Origin: a virus | Reading direction: 5' to 3' (one strand) | Length of the DNA stretch: 24,409 nt | IMG/VR virus record: IMGVR_UViG_3300031857_001326 | Coordinates: 1 to 24,409 of that record | Shown here: in pieces, positions 1 to 8,607 of the stretch | Layout of the letters: every line of letters starts with the position of its first letter | Numbering within the stretch: the first letter of the stretch is position 1 | Translations under genes and position numbers: made by a program | Notes under the pieces: generated by a model | What the model was told of the DNA's origin: nothing | Database searches by the model: none | Seen by the model: the letters and a program-made list of their open reading frames with translations, nothing else

Positions 1-88
1 ACTGTCCTTTGAGATAGTTCTTAATGTTTAATTTGATAGCGTCAAAGTCTAATTCAGCTACGCTAATTCTTTTATTGTTTATAGCCAT
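1..88 (-). CDS. gp6: Baseplate wedge protein gp6, N-terminal fragment
   Basis: This is the first 29 codons of a gene that runs off the left edge. Translation from the ATG at 88 begins MAINNKRISVAELDFD and stays open to base 1. The start sits directly behind the gp25 stop codon (TAAATG, no spacer), as expected for tightly coupled wedge genes. The N-terminus (a short basic leader, then a 'LDFD-I' segment followed by 'YLKGQ') resembles the starts of gp6 proteins in marine T4-like phages. gp6 forms the (gp6)2-gp7 core of each baseplate wedge. The family assignment rests on 29 residues plus position next to gp25, so it is good but not certain. Confidence 0.7.
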   Translation of the reverse strand, partial: MAINNKRISVAELDFDAIKLNIKNYLKGQ

Positions 89-481
89 TTATCGAGTTCT
101 CTCTAATACTATTTCTACAGAAAGTGGGTTTTCTGTATTTACTATTTTAAATTCTATTGTTACGTTTACTGTGTTTTCATCCCTTAGATCATAAACGATA
201 ACGTCTATGATTTGAACACGTGGTTCATAGTTATTGATAACATCTATAATGGCTCTCTTAAGAGAAAGAGCAAACATAGGTGTAGGTAGTTCGAACAAAA
301 GTGCTCTAATTGGAGATCCAATTTCACTATGGAAGGGTCTTTCATAGTGTGCGGTTAGTATCAAATTCTTAACAGCAGATTTTATGGCATTTTCATCAAA
401 TTTACGTGAAATGTCTTTAGTCACTGGATGAGCAGTGAAGTTAAAGTCTAAGTCTGAGAAGGTTCTTGTGTTGAGTGCCAT
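89..481 (-). CDS. gp25: Baseplate wedge protein gp25 (GPW/gp25 family)
   Basis: A 130-residue protein, the usual size for gp25. It shows the family pattern: an N-terminal 'DLDFNFTAHPVTKDIS' segment, then a helix with 'AIKSAVKNLILT', a 'ERPFHSEIGSPIRALLFE' core, and the signature 'YEPRV' near residue 86. gp25 is the small wedge protein that links the gp6 ring to the sheath and initiates sheath polymerisation; contractile injection systems carry homologues. The gene abuts gp6 downstream and follows the PAAR gene upstream with a 14-base gap (482-495). I see no strong Shine-Dalgarno sequence before its ATG, so translation may be coupled to the upstream gene. Confidence 0.92.
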   Translation of the reverse strand: MALNTRTFSDLDFNFTAHPVTKDISRKFDENAIKSAVKNLILTAHYERPFHSEIGSPIRALLFELPTPMFALSLKRAIIDVINNYEPRVQIIDVIVYDLRDENTVNVTIEFKIVNTENPLSVEIVLERTR

Positions 482-495
482 ATTAGTTATTTAGG

Positions 496-798
496 TTATT
501 CTATAAACGAATTTGGAGATCCTTCGCCACATGCATCACCACATGTTATATTATCACCTATTCTGGCTGCAGGATTTGCTTCTATAAAGGTTTTTGATGC
601 CCCAGAAGAAGGGTTACGTATTGATTGTTCATGCACTACTATTCCACAAGAATGTGACTCATGTTGGCACGCATTACTTACGACTCCTGCTAGTATTCCA
701 TTAAAAAATGTTTTAGAAACAGGAGTTACAGCCAGTTTTGTGGGTGGAAAACACCCATGGCCAGTGCTCATATCATTAAGTCTAATTACTGCTGGCAT
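496..798 (-). CDS. PAAR-type tail-spike tip protein
   Basis: A 100-residue protein with PAAR-repeat features: 'MPAVIRLNDMSTGHGCFPPTK' at the N-terminus, several His and Cys residues (GHGC, CQHESHSC, CGDAC) able to bind a metal, and a C-terminal 'NPAARIGDNITCGDACGEGS' segment that contains the PAAR-like box. In T4 the equivalent is gp5.4, a metal-binding cone that sharpens the gp5 spike and is the first part to reach the outer membrane. The location two genes from gp5 fits that role. Its start codon overlaps the stop of the next gene upstream by one base, so the genes are probably co-translated. Confidence 0.85.
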   Translation of the reverse strand: MPAVIRLNDMSTGHGCFPPTKLAVTPVSKTFFNGILAGVVSNACQHESHSCGIVVHEQSIRNPSSGASKTFIEANPAARIGDNITCGDACGEGSPNSFIE

Positions 799-1244
799 TA
801 TAGAGTGTATCCTACAAAAGTTTGTAAATTATTTTTACCTTCAGTCCAGTCATTAGAAACAATTATAGTATAAATCTGAGAAGCTGCAACAGTTCCGTTA
901 GTGTTCATGGCGTCTGCTCTATATGTGAAGTTTTTATAAAGAACTAAACTGGCTTTGTAGGAAACCATTTCGCTTAACTTATTTAAATCTATTTGCTCAA
1001 ATTTCGGAACTGTGATAAATGTGTCTGTTTTAGTTCTGTAAGTTAAAGTATTATCAAAGCTATCGTAGTAATATCCACTTATGGATCCACCAGAAATTAC
1101 TATGCTATTTGGATTAGTCTCTAGCGGAGTTATAATAACACTTAAAGATGCTGGAGGCAATATAGTAGCATAGGTGACAGTAAATGAGAAATTAGTATTT
1201 TCATTCACTGTTCCTAGAGTTGTTGATATAGGACTAAATGCCAT
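798..1244 (-). CDS. Unknown virion-associated protein between PAAR and gp5
   Basis: A 148-residue protein that I do not recognise. It is Ser/Thr/Asn/Tyr rich, has almost no basic residues in its first half, and has alternating hydrophobic segments (for example 'FSFTVTYATILPPASLSVIITPL') consistent with a beta-sandwich. No signal peptide, membrane segment or cysteine is visible. Its ends overlap both neighbours by one base (stop at 798 shared with the PAAR start, start at 1244 shared with the gp5 stop), so it belongs to the spike translation unit. A structural role at the spike or hub is likely from context alone. It could also be a fibre-like or Ig-like accessory domain. Confidence 0.6.
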   Translation of the reverse strand: MAFSPISTTLGTVNENTNFSFTVTYATILPPASLSVIITPLETNPNSIVISGGSISGYYYDSFDNTLTYRTKTDTFITVPKFEQIDLNKLSEMVSYKASLVLYKNFTYRADAMNTNGTVAASQIYTIIVSNDWTEGKNNLQTFVGYTL

Positions 1245-3994
1245 TATGTTTTACTTGGTCGCCAGATTCCAACGATACCACCCCTTGCTTGTGTCCATCC
1301 GCTCGCCCAACTAATTGTACAATCACCTGAGTTTGGATTATTGTCTCTAGATTTACCACCCTGATTTCCACCAACAAAAGTTAGTTTACCATTTTGTGCA
1401 GTATAAACAAAGTTGACATGACCAAAGTCCCACAAGACAATATCACCACCTTGTGCTTCAGCTGGACTAACTTTTGTTGCATTAAACTTACTAGCAGAAT
1501 CTCTAATTGCCCAAGATGACGCTGTTTGATAATAACGGTATCCGCATTGTTTTAATGTCCAAGCCACAAATCCCATACACCATGGAGTTTGATCGTTTCT
1601 CCAATATGACTGACTTGGGTATCCAAGATCAACCCAAATACGAACAATATTTGGATTGGATGTACCACCATTCATACCTGTTTCTCTCCAGTATCCATTC
1701 TTTGCAGTTAGTTCTAATTGTTTCTGTAAGAATGGTGGTATATCACCAGCAACAGCTTCAGATTTTAAACTCTGTCCAGTACCAGAATCTTTAGGTGTTG
1801 GGGGTAGATTAGGTTTAACACCATTTTCCTCTGCCCTTGGATTATAATATTTGTCTGGATTTGCCACATAGTCATTAATAACTGCGTTGTTTTCATTTTC
1901 AATAACATATTTTAGTTGAACTGGTGGTGATGGGCGAACAGGTGTTTGTAGATAACTAAACTGATTTGGTCTAGCTTCTCCTACTTCAATAAAAGATAAT
2001 CCAGTTGCTTCGACTACCGCTTTATCTGCAACATTACCAAAGTCACCACGTGCATAGTCAAGACGCATATTACCATCACTCTGAAGCTGCATTGATGAAG
2101 ATCCAGTTATCAATGTATTACCATCTGCAATTGCGTTTATATTTCCAGCAGTTTTAAATCCTAAATTGGCTGCTTCAACTATGTAGTTACCAGCGACTCT
2201 AGTTTTCATATCACCACCAACTGATAGATTTAAATCGCTGGCGACAGATATATCTGCTTGATTCTTAAGATTAATAACAGAGTGTCCTTCGACTTGTATG
2301 TCTGCGCTACCTTCTACTAATATATTAACACCATTACCAACAGTTAATATACAACGACCACCAATATATATTGAGCCATTATTATCAACTATAGTATATC
2401 CATCACCTACAATTTTATTAACCTGTGTACCATTCGCATCAATATCTAAGAAAGTTCCTTGTCGATGATACAGACTTATATTCTCATTATTTGGAGTATC
2501 ATCCATAACAAACAAATGACCAGTTTCAGACTCATAAACTTTAGAATACGGATATTGACCTCCAAATGGAGCAATTGGTTGCTCCCACGTATCAGTATCA
2601 TTTGCAATAGAAATTTGTTTTGTTCTGGTTGAATCTTTAAACTCAATAGCAGTTTCTTTAATAATACCACGAGCAAGACGATTCGTGTCTGGCTCATCAA
2701 TTAAATTTCGTAACGGATATTTTTGATTCGGATCTTGAAATCCTATAGATCCTGCAGAAGATCTATCTTCTAATAACGCAGCTTGCTTTAATGGAGGAAG
2801 ATCTTTAACTTCTTCTTTAGTATAAGTTTTTTGGTCATCCGCTGTAGGTTTATTCGTAGGATCAACAGTAACTGCAGCCCCAAGAAAATATTCATAATAT
2901 TTTTGTTTCTTTTTATATCCAGTACCATTAGCATCTGCGCCAGTGCGTTTTAATGCGCTTATAAAATAACCTGGATCATTTTGATTATGTTTAACAAATA
3001 GAGCATAAAATGCAACAGTGGCAAGAGCAGCTACTTGTGGATCATCAATTAACGACTTAGGTTTATTTACAAAGTCAACTGCGATTCCTCTTGTTGATAA
3101 AAACGCTTGTAATTTTGTATATAATGCTTTACCTGTAATTTGATTAAATCCACGACCAAAATACTTTGCTCCATCATCTGCACCTTTGTGCCCAACTAAT
3201 GATCCATTTCCTTCAGGTGAATATATCTTTTTAAAGAAATCTTCTCGTGTACCTTGCCACTTTACATATGGTTGTGCAGATTCTACTGTTGGAAATGTTC
3301 TACGGAAAATTTTCGATAAAGTTTCTGCACTACTATAATAGTATCCTTCTTCAACAGGCAACCAACCAGATTCACCACCACAAATACCTAAAATAGCACA
3401 CTTTGCATATTTTGATGTTAACCCAACTTTATCGCATGCAGCAATTATATGTTTAATATTTTCTTCTGCTTTTGTTGGATTTGATGTAGACTGTGGAGGT
3501 GGTTTAGTTGGTATTGCTTGTTTAAGAACATCATCTGAAGGTTTGTTCGCAACAGGCTGCTCTTTTATGTCTGGTTTATTTGGAGTTGGAGGAGATTCAA
3601 CAGGAGTACCTAAGGTAGTTGTTATTGTATTACCAGAAATGTCTGTTAAATTATTATCAGTAGAATCCAATACATTAGTTCTTGAATCATCTTCTGCTAA
3701 TTCTGCTGCTTTTGATTGTGGAACACCACCCAGCGTACCCATCATAATTGGTTGCTGTTGATCTACATCTGCAAAAATAATAACTACTGTTGTACCTTCA
3801 ACTGGACCAATAGGGGATGTTCCGATACCATTCATTCCAGCAGATGTTACTGGCTGTAATGGAGTAGACCATGGCAAGTCAGAAGTTGGAAGTATAGATT
3901 TATCGTGTGTATGCAACCCAACTATTCGAACTTGACAACGTCCTATTTTTAATGGATCATTTCTATTTTCTACTATACCATAGTAAAAGTTCAT
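1244..3994 (-). CDS. gp5: Baseplate hub spike gp5 with GH19-like and CHAP-like cell-wall domains
   Basis: A 916-residue protein, far longer than T4 gp5 (575). Residues 1-95 form the N-terminal OB domain ('YYGIVENRNDPLKIGRCQVRI', '...GTLGG'). Residues 180-372 look like a GH19 chitinase/endolysin fold, with GGESG at 206-210 (candidate catalytic Glu208) and RGFNQITG at 281-288. Residues 480-660 carry the repetitive Gly/Asp/Asn pattern of the gp5C triple-stranded beta-helix. Residues 755-916 resemble a CHAP/NlpC-type amidase, with Cys806 (WCMGF) and His859 (GHVNF) as candidate nucleophile and base. Proline-rich linkers lie at 131-172 and 685-740. T4 gp5 has a different lysozyme in the middle and no C-terminal enzyme. 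The protein should puncture and digest peptidoglycan at infection. Confidence 0.9.
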   Translation of the reverse strand: MNFYYGIVENRNDPLKIGRCQVRIVGLHTHDKSILPTSDLPWSTPLQPVTSAGMNGIGTSPIGPVEGTTVVIIFADVDQQQPIMMGTLGGVPQSKAAELAEDDSRTNVLDSTDNNLTDISGNTITTTLGTPVESPPTPNKPDIKEQPVANKPSDDVLKQAIPTKPPPQSTSNPTKAEENIKHIIAACDKVGLTSKYAKCAILGICGGESGWLPVEEGYYYSSAETLSKIFRRTFPTVESAQPYVKWQGTREDFFKKIYSPEGNGSLVGHKGADDGAKYFGRGFNQITGKALYTKLQAFLSTRGIAVDFVNKPKSLIDDPQVAALATVAFYALFVKHNQNDPGYFISALKRTGADANGTGYKKKQKYYEYFLGAAVTVDPTNKPTADDQKTYTKEEVKDLPPLKQAALLEDRSSAGSIGFQDPNQKYPLRNLIDEPDTNRLARGIIKETAIEFKDSTRTKQISIANDTDTWEQPIAPFGGQYPYSKVYESETGHLFVMDDTPNNENISLYHRQGTFLDIDANGTQVNKIVGDGYTIVDNNGSIYIGGRCILTVGNGVNILVEGSADIQVEGHSVINLKNQADISVASDLNLSVGGDMKTRVAGNYIVEAANLGFKTAGNINAIADGNTLITGSSSMQLQSDGNMRLDYARGDFGNVADKAVVEATGLSFIEVGEARPNQFSYLQTPVRPSPPVQLKYVIENENNAVINDYVANPDKYYNPRAEENGVKPNLPPTPKDSGTGQSLKSEAVAGDIPPFLQKQLELTAKNGYWRETGMNGGTSNPNIVRIWVDLGYPSQSYWRNDQTPWCMGFVAWTLKQCGYRYYQTASSWAIRDSASKFNATKVSPAEAQGGDIVLWDFGHVNFVYTAQNGKLTFVGGNQGGKSRDNNPNSGDCTISWASGWTQARGGIVGIWRPSKT

Positions 3995-3995
3995 A

Positions 3996-5264
3996 TTAAT
4001 TCCTATTCAAATCTATCTGCAATGATTCTTTAATCAATTCGATATTACATTCATGTTTATCTCTATCAATATAGTGATTGATAGCAGATATCAGGTAATA
4101 TCCTGAAAACATTTTATCTACAACATCAGTATCTTCTTTTGATATCGGTTCAATCTTGTTAAGTGTCACAGAGACCTTTTGTCCAACTGTGTAATCTATT
4201 CTACCCATAACAGTAATATCTAAACGATTAGCTTGGGCTAACTTCATTAGAGATAGTCGTTCCTGTATTGTTGAGTAATTAGAAGTATCTCCGAATCCAT
4301 TAAACTGCCCATATGTTCTAGGATAGTTTATTATCATAGAATTATTTCTAAAAATAGATTTATCAGAATTAATAGGATAAGGGTTTAGGTGTTTTTGTTT
4401 ATCAAATCGTTGAAACATATTATATGTTTTAACATCATATTTTTTTCTTGTTATATCATAAGATATAGCTTTTGAAGATAACATACCAGATCGTATACGA
4501 TCCATATAATCATATCCCACAGGAATACTTATCTCCATAATACGCTTAAAGTCTTCTGGAGTATTTCTAGAATCTTTTCCGCTTGCATCACTTTCTCTGG
4601 TATATCTGTCATATACAAAATCTTGATACACTCCAGCTTCATATAAAGCATCTAAAGAAACAAAGTAAAAACCATCTCTGTTCTCGAAGAAAGTATAATT
4701 AGGAGAATTGGCAGATGCATTAGATGTTAGAAATACTAAATTTTCAACTGGTGACCAATAATTAGAAATATATTTTAAACTGTTTACAGTGGGTTCAACA
4801 TATAATTGTTTTTTACTCTCAAGTCCATCTGTTGTACCTGTAACAAAAGTTTTAACTATATCTGATATCTTACCACTAAATACCCTACTAATTTTTTTAT
4901 TTAAATCTACAATAGCTTCTTGAGATATAAAATGTAATTGATATACTACAGAACGATCTCCAACCAATTCTCTGTTTGTTAGTTTGTAGATATAAAATCT
5001 AGACTTAACATTACCACGTTCAAGTGATGGAGTTGTTATCTCTAACTCAAGAAATTCTTCACCAATGAATGGGAATAGATTGACTAAATCTAATGATTCT
5101 TTAATAATCAAACTTCCAGTTAAGAAAGGTGCAAATAAATCTTCATATAACTGTAGTGTAATAATTTGAGCTGAAATATCCTGATAGAATCCCTTTGATG
5201 TTATAATCTGGGCTTTATCAATGCTGACATCACCAGCAAACCTAATTGATGAACTGGGTTGCAT
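3996..5264 (-). CDS. gp27: Baseplate hub protein gp27
   Basis: A 422-residue protein in the position of gp27, directly upstream of gp5 in the transcript (one-base gap). The sequence is of the gp27/VgrG-like hub type: an N-terminal tube-like domain with 'LQLYEDLFAPFLTGSLIIKES', a middle 'FYIYKLTNRELVGDRSVVYQLHFIS' strand pair, and a C-terminal barrel ending '...GYYLISAINHYIDRDKHECNIELIKES', the pattern seen in many hub proteins where the last strands carry a conserved 'H...Y.....' block. gp27 forms the trimeric ring that holds the gp5 spike and joins it to the tail tube. The start overlaps the gp53 stop by one base. Confidence 0.85.
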   Translation of the reverse strand: MQPSSSIRFAGDVSIDKAQIITSKGFYQDISAQIITLQLYEDLFAPFLTGSLIIKESLDLVNLFPFIGEEFLELEITTPSLERGNVKSRFYIYKLTNRELVGDRSVVYQLHFISQEAIVDLNKKISRVFSGKISDIVKTFVTGTTDGLESKKQLYVEPTVNSLKYISNYWSPVENLVFLTSNASANSPNYTFFENRDGFYFVSLDALYEAGVYQDFVYDRYTRESDASGKDSRNTPEDFKRIMEISIPVGYDYMDRIRSGMLSSKAISYDITRKKYDVKTYNMFQRFDKQKHLNPYPINSDKSIFRNNSMIINYPRTYGQFNGFGDTSNYSTIQERLSLMKLAQANRLDITVMGRIDYTVGQKVSVTLNKIEPISKEDTDVVDKMFSGYYLISAINHYIDRDKHECNIELIKESLQIDLNRN

Positions 5265-5752
5265 TATAATAGATCTTTAAAGTTTTTCAATATAGTATTT
5301 AATAATTTCGGTGAAACTAACTTTATTCTTCTTTTAGTTTCATTTAGTCTTCTCTCATATTCATTATTAGAAACTGGATATGCATCTGGATCGTCTGAGT
5401 TTACAACAAACCCATCAGAATTTTCATAGTGATGTATAGCATTAATGTTAGTATACTTGTCCTGTATAACCTTAACCAATTTATGCTCTTCTAATGGAAA
5501 ATCTGTTAAGTAATCAACAGCATCATTGGAAAGCATAACTACCCAATGATACTTAGCATCACCATAAATCTTTTCAGCTATGATTTCTGGAGTCTCTCCA
5601 TCTTCAATATCATACTCATCGTATATCGTTACACTGGACAGAATCTCTTTACGTACTCTTACGTTTCTAGTGATGTCAGTAACAATAGAAGTCTTTAATG
5701 TATCACCATATTTGAAATCATATAAAAAATTTGGAAAATCTTTGAAGTACAT
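5264..5752 (-). CDS. gp53: Baseplate wedge protein gp53
   Basis: A 162-residue protein with the gp53 family pattern: 'MYFKDFPNFLYDFKYGDTLKTSIVTDITRNVRVR' at the start, then 'YDIEDGETPEIIAEKIYGDAKYHWVVMLSN', a LysM-like segment, and 'DFPLEEHKL'. gp53 clamps neighbouring wedges together so that they can assemble around the hub. T4 gp53 is slightly longer (196). The gene overlaps both neighbours by a single base, so it is translated as part of the hub/wedge operon. Confidence 0.9.
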   Translation of the reverse strand: MYFKDFPNFLYDFKYGDTLKTSIVTDITRNVRVRKEILSSVTIYDEYDIEDGETPEIIAEKIYGDAKYHWVVMLSNDAVDYLTDFPLEEHKLVKVIQDKYTNINAIHHYENSDGFVVNSDDPDAYPVSNNEYERRLNETKRRIKLVSPKLLNTILKNFKDLL

Positions 5753-6834
5753 TATAGACCATCCTTAACTTTATCTTTGGTAAGAAGTGCAAGCTCACGG
5801 AACGATAGTGTTACATTAATCTGTGTGGGCATACCATCCTCGAATGTATTGAAAGTACCATTAGGTGTATAGTTAACATTCATTTCTGTTAGAACGCAAG
5901 ATGTATGGCGATGAAGATGTAAGTTTTCTTGGGTTCCTTGATAATAGTAAATATCAAATTCAGAAGGGTAGATATAAACGAAGTTATTCGTATCTTTGAA
6001 CTCTGGATGCATATGATACTTAAACTCTTGAATAATCTTCATGACATTCTTAGCCTCAGATTCATTTCTTGGAAAGAATTGATAATCAAAAGAGAATGTT
6101 CTAAAATCTACACCCTTAAATACTTGTTCCTTTTTAGGGTTTGCAGCAATACCAAGAGCAGCAGAGTTAGCTCCAGCATTTGGTCCTTTGGATAATGCAA
6201 AGTTAGCTAGAACAGCAGCACCAACACCTTTAACATCGCTGCTTTTACCTTCTGAATCAACAGCCTTCATAATCTCTTCAATTCCTTGACCAGCTGCTTG
6301 CAGCATCATAGTGTCATCATCAGACCACTGCATACCATAACGAATAGCTAATTGATTCGGTGTATGTAAAGCAATAGCAGTTTTTAGTCTTTTCTGTGAA
6401 CGAGTTGCGTCTGGTGCCAAAGTTGCAGCAATACCAAGACCAACTGTAGGAATGTTGGCGACAAGAGCACCTTTAACTGGTGCATTTGCCGCAATGCTAC
6501 CACCAAAAATACCAGCTAGAGTATTGACTGCAGCATTAGCACCAATTAACTGGTCTTTAGATAGATTAGAGGCAATTAAATCTCCACGATCTCTTCCCTC
6601 AGTCTGGTCTAGTTCAACTGTAGCTGCAGCATTAGAACCTTTAAATAATTTAGAATCACTGGCAACATTGATATAAAACACTACATAATTACCACCGTAT
6701 TTCGAAGACATAAGGTCTGCAGGATATGTATAGTTTGTTATATCATATTTCCTTGCATTAAATGTTGTTGCACCACCACGTGGAGTATATAGATTAGGTT
6801 TTTGTTGTGGTTGTTTTTCTTTTGTTGTTGCCAT
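5752..6834 (-). CDS. gp48: Baseplate tail-tube cap protein (gp48-like)
   Basis: A 360-residue protein, close to the length of T4 gp48 (364). The N-terminus ('YTYPADLMSSKYGGNYVVFYINV', residues about 35-60) and the C-terminal tube-like part ('FRTFSFDYQFFPRNESEAKNVMKIIQEFKYHMHPE', then 'YPSEFDIYYYQG' and a last 'INVTLSFRELALLTK' strand) match the gp48/gp54 tail-tube-like family. The middle (residues 110-220) is Ala/Gly rich. gp48 sits on the hub and primes tail-tube growth together with gp54. It is the first gene of the minus-strand baseplate operon, with AAAGG a few bases before its ATG. gp48 is preferred over gp54 because a shorter tube-like protein follows at 7918. Confidence 0.75.
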   Translation of the reverse strand: MATTKEKQPQQKPNLYTPRGGATTFNARKYDITNYTYPADLMSSKYGGNYVVFYINVASDSKLFKGSNAAATVELDQTEGRDRGDLIASNLSKDQLIGANAAVNTLAGIFGGSIAANAPVKGALVANIPTVGLGIAATLAPDATRSQKRLKTAIALHTPNQLAIRYGMQWSDDDTMMLQAAGQGIEEIMKAVDSEGKSSDVKGVGAAVLANFALSKGPNAGANSAALGIAANPKKEQVFKGVDFRTFSFDYQFFPRNESEAKNVMKIIQEFKYHMHPEFKDTNNFVYIYPSEFDIYYYQGTQENLHLHRHTSCVLTEMNVNYTPNGTFNTFEDGMPTQINVTLSFRELALLTKDKVKDGL

Positions 6835-6878
6835 TTTTACCTTTAGCCTAAATAAGATGATTATTCTATCACATATTT
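6835..6878. promoter_or_regulatory. Divergent intergenic region with late-promoter-like TAAATA cores
   Basis: These 44 bases separate the two divergent structural operons. T4-type late promoters have the -10 box TATAAATA and no -35 element. On the plus strand CCTAAATA (6847-6854) matches 6 of 8 bases and lies 24 bases before the gp4 ATG. On the minus strand CATAAATA (6881-6874) matches 7 of 8 and lies 39 bases before the gp48-like ATG. The two would fire away from each other and overlap. The short box alone is weak evidence in AT-rich DNA. The support comes from the location and from the presence of a gp33 homologue in the window. Confidence 0.4.
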
Positions 6879-7310
6879 ATGTTCCATAAAAGACGATACG
6901 TCCCTGTATTTCCAGAAAAGTATAATGGAGACCCAACTAATATCATAATGAGATCTAGTTGGGAGACTAAATTCGCCTCTTGGTGTGATAAAAATCCAGG
7001 TATCATTAAATGGAGTTCTGAAGAAACAGTAGTTCCATATAGATGCCCAACAGATGAAAAAATTCATCGTTATTTTATAGATTTTAAAATTACAACTAGT
7101 GTTGGGAAAACATATCTAGTGGAAGTTAAACCAGCTAAACAAACTCAACCACCAGAGTATCCTGGTCGTAGAACTCAGAGATATTTAGTTGAATCTTTAA
7201 CATTTATGAAAAATCAAGCTAAATGGAAAGCTGCAGATGCCTACGCAAAAGATCGTGGTTGGGAATTTAAAATTATAACAGAATATGAGTTAGGATTGGC
7301 AACTAAATAA
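6879..7310 (+). CDS. gp4: Head completion protein gp4 (PD-(D/E)XK nuclease-like fold)
   Basis: A 143-residue protein (T4 gp4 is 150). Recognisable blocks are 'RYVPVFPEKYNGDPTNIIMRSSWE', 'IKWSSEETVVPYRCPTDEKIHRYFIDF' and 'YLVEVKPAKQTQPPEY'. The arrangement Glu29 ... Asp68 ... Glu82-x-Lys84 fits the active-site layout of PD-(D/E)XK enzymes, which gp4 family members share with TnsA-like nucleases. In T4, gp4 (also called gp50/65) finishes filled heads so that tails can attach. It opens the plus-strand operon and is followed after five bases by the gp2-like gene. Confidence 0.88.
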   Translation: MFHKRRYVPVFPEKYNGDPTNIIMRSSWETKFASWCDKNPGIIKWSSEETVVPYRCPTDEKIHRYFIDFKITTSVGKTYLVEVKPAKQTQPPEYPGRRTQRYLVESLTFMKNQAKWKAADAYAKDRGWEFKIITEYELGLATK

Positions 7311-7315
7311 CTAAT

Positions 7316-7915
7316 ATGGCCACTTTATCTATTAAAGACGTTTTCGAAAGAAACAAGTACGACTTACAGACAGCTGCTGTTAAGTCTAGATCTTGGTTCG
7401 AGCAACAGGTTTACCAATTGGGTAGGCAGAATTACACACCTCCTAGAATACTAAATGGTAATACAGAACAAAATGTTAGCAATATAATCCCTGGAAATTT
7501 GTACATGTACATGTACGATCCAAAACTAAAGGCTACACTACCATACTATGATAGATTTCCTCTAGTCTTTCCATTTAGTAAAACTCCAGATGGTTTTATC
7601 GGATTGAATATGCACTATCTTCCATACCAACTTAGAATGGTTTTATTGGATAGACTTCTTACCTTTAGAACTAATGCTAGAATGGATGAAACTACTAGGT
7701 TAAGATATTCTTGGAGTACTATAGATGGAGTTTCTAAATTCGCAGCTGCGCAACCATGTATTAAACGATACTTAAATGATCATATTAGAAGTAAGTTTAG
7801 AAAAATTAATGCAGATGACTGGGCTACTGCAATGTTGCTCCCAGTAGAAAGATTCGTTGGGGCTAGTAAAGAAGCTGTGTGGCAAGAATCAAAAAGAATA
7901 ATTAGAAGATCATAA
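7316..7915 (+). CDS. gp2: Putative DNA end protector / neck protein (gp2-like)
   Basis: A 199-residue protein with 'SWFEQQVYQLG' near residue 26, 'FPLVFPFSKTPDGFIGLNMHYLPYQLRMVLLDRLL' at about 80-115, and a C-terminal 'DDWATAMLLPVERFVGASKEAVWQESKRIIRRS'. I associate this pattern with marine T4-like proteins annotated as the DNA end protector gp2, which caps packaged DNA ends and usually sits beside gp4. Similarity to T4 gp2 itself (274 residues) is not obvious, so the function is an inference from family memory and synteny. It lies five bases after gp4 and two bases before the gp54-like gene. The basic C-terminus would suit DNA contact. Confidence 0.55.
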   Translation: MATLSIKDVFERNKYDLQTAAVKSRSWFEQQVYQLGRQNYTPPRILNGNTEQNVSNIIPGNLYMYMYDPKLKATLPYYDRFPLVFPFSKTPDGFIGLNMHYLPYQLRMVLLDRLLTFRTNARMDETTRLRYSWSTIDGVSKFAAAQPCIKRYLNDHIRSKFRKINADDWATAMLLPVERFVGASKEAVWQESKRIIRRS

Positions 7916-7917
7916 AA

Positions 7918-8592
7918 ATGATAGAACAATTTATAGCTGACATTAAAACTAGAGGTTTGTCTAGATCAAACAGATATACTGTTTCATTTGTTCCACCTGT
8001 CTCTTTGAATAACATTAATTTAGGAAGTATCATGTTGCTTTGCGATCAAGCAACACTTCCAGGGGTTTCATTCTCGACAACTCAAATTAGAACATTCGGT
8101 GAATTTAGAGAAACACCATATGAAAAACTATTCGACAATGCATCTTTTTCTTTTTATGTAGACAAAGAAATGTATGTTAAATATATGTTCGACCAGTGGA
8201 TAAATTCTGTTCAAGATCCAGAAACAAGAAAATTTAACTACTACGACGCATATACAACAGACTGGTCAATTGATGTGCAAGACTTATTAAATAATACACG
8301 ATATACATTGACTATGTTTGAATGTTATCCAAAGGCTATAAACTCTATTCAATTAGATTATGCTTCTAAAGACATTATGAAAATTAACGTATCAATACAG
8401 TATAAAAATTGGCAAGCTGGAACTCGAAGTGTTTTAGAAGTGGATGATGTTATTGATGCGCAAATTTTGAATGAGTATTACAACAATTTCTATAAGTATC
8501 AAAATTCAAATAATGGAAATAGCGATATGGAATTCAATGACTCTTCATTTGGACAACAGTTTAATAAATTCGCAACTAAGCTACCAACATAA
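7918..8592 (+). CDS. gp54: Tail-tube-family protein, probable baseplate tube initiator gp54
   Basis: A 224-residue protein with the T4 gp19/gp54 tube fold pattern: 'RGLSRSNRYTVSFVPP' near the start, 'LLCDQATLPGVSFSTTQIRTFGEFRETPYEKLFDNASFSFYVDKEMYVKYMFDQWINSV', and 'YTLTMFECYPKAINSIQLDYASKDIMKINVSIQYKNW' toward the end. Because it sits with hub genes (gp48-like, gp26, gp29) rather than beside a sheath gene, gp54 fits better than the main tube protein gp19. gp54 would sit above gp48 and start polymerisation of the tube. The C-terminal 45 residues are Asn/Ser rich and low in complexity. A duplicate gp19 is the alternative. Confidence 0.7.
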   Translation: MIEQFIADIKTRGLSRSNRYTVSFVPPVSLNNINLGSIMLLCDQATLPGVSFSTTQIRTFGEFRETPYEKLFDNASFSFYVDKEMYVKYMFDQWINSVQDPETRKFNYYDAYTTDWSIDVQDLLNNTRYTLTMFECYPKAINSIQLDYASKDIMKINVSIQYKNWQAGTRSVLEVDDVIDAQILNEYYNNFYKYQNSNNGNSDMEFNDSSFGQQFNKFATKLPT

Positions 8593-8607
8593 TGTATAAG
8601 GATTGAA

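Noticed and set aside
488-495. CCTAAATA before gp25, as before gp4
   Set aside because: It covers the bases just after a TAA stop within an operon of overlapping genes; TAAATA is common by chance in such DNA.
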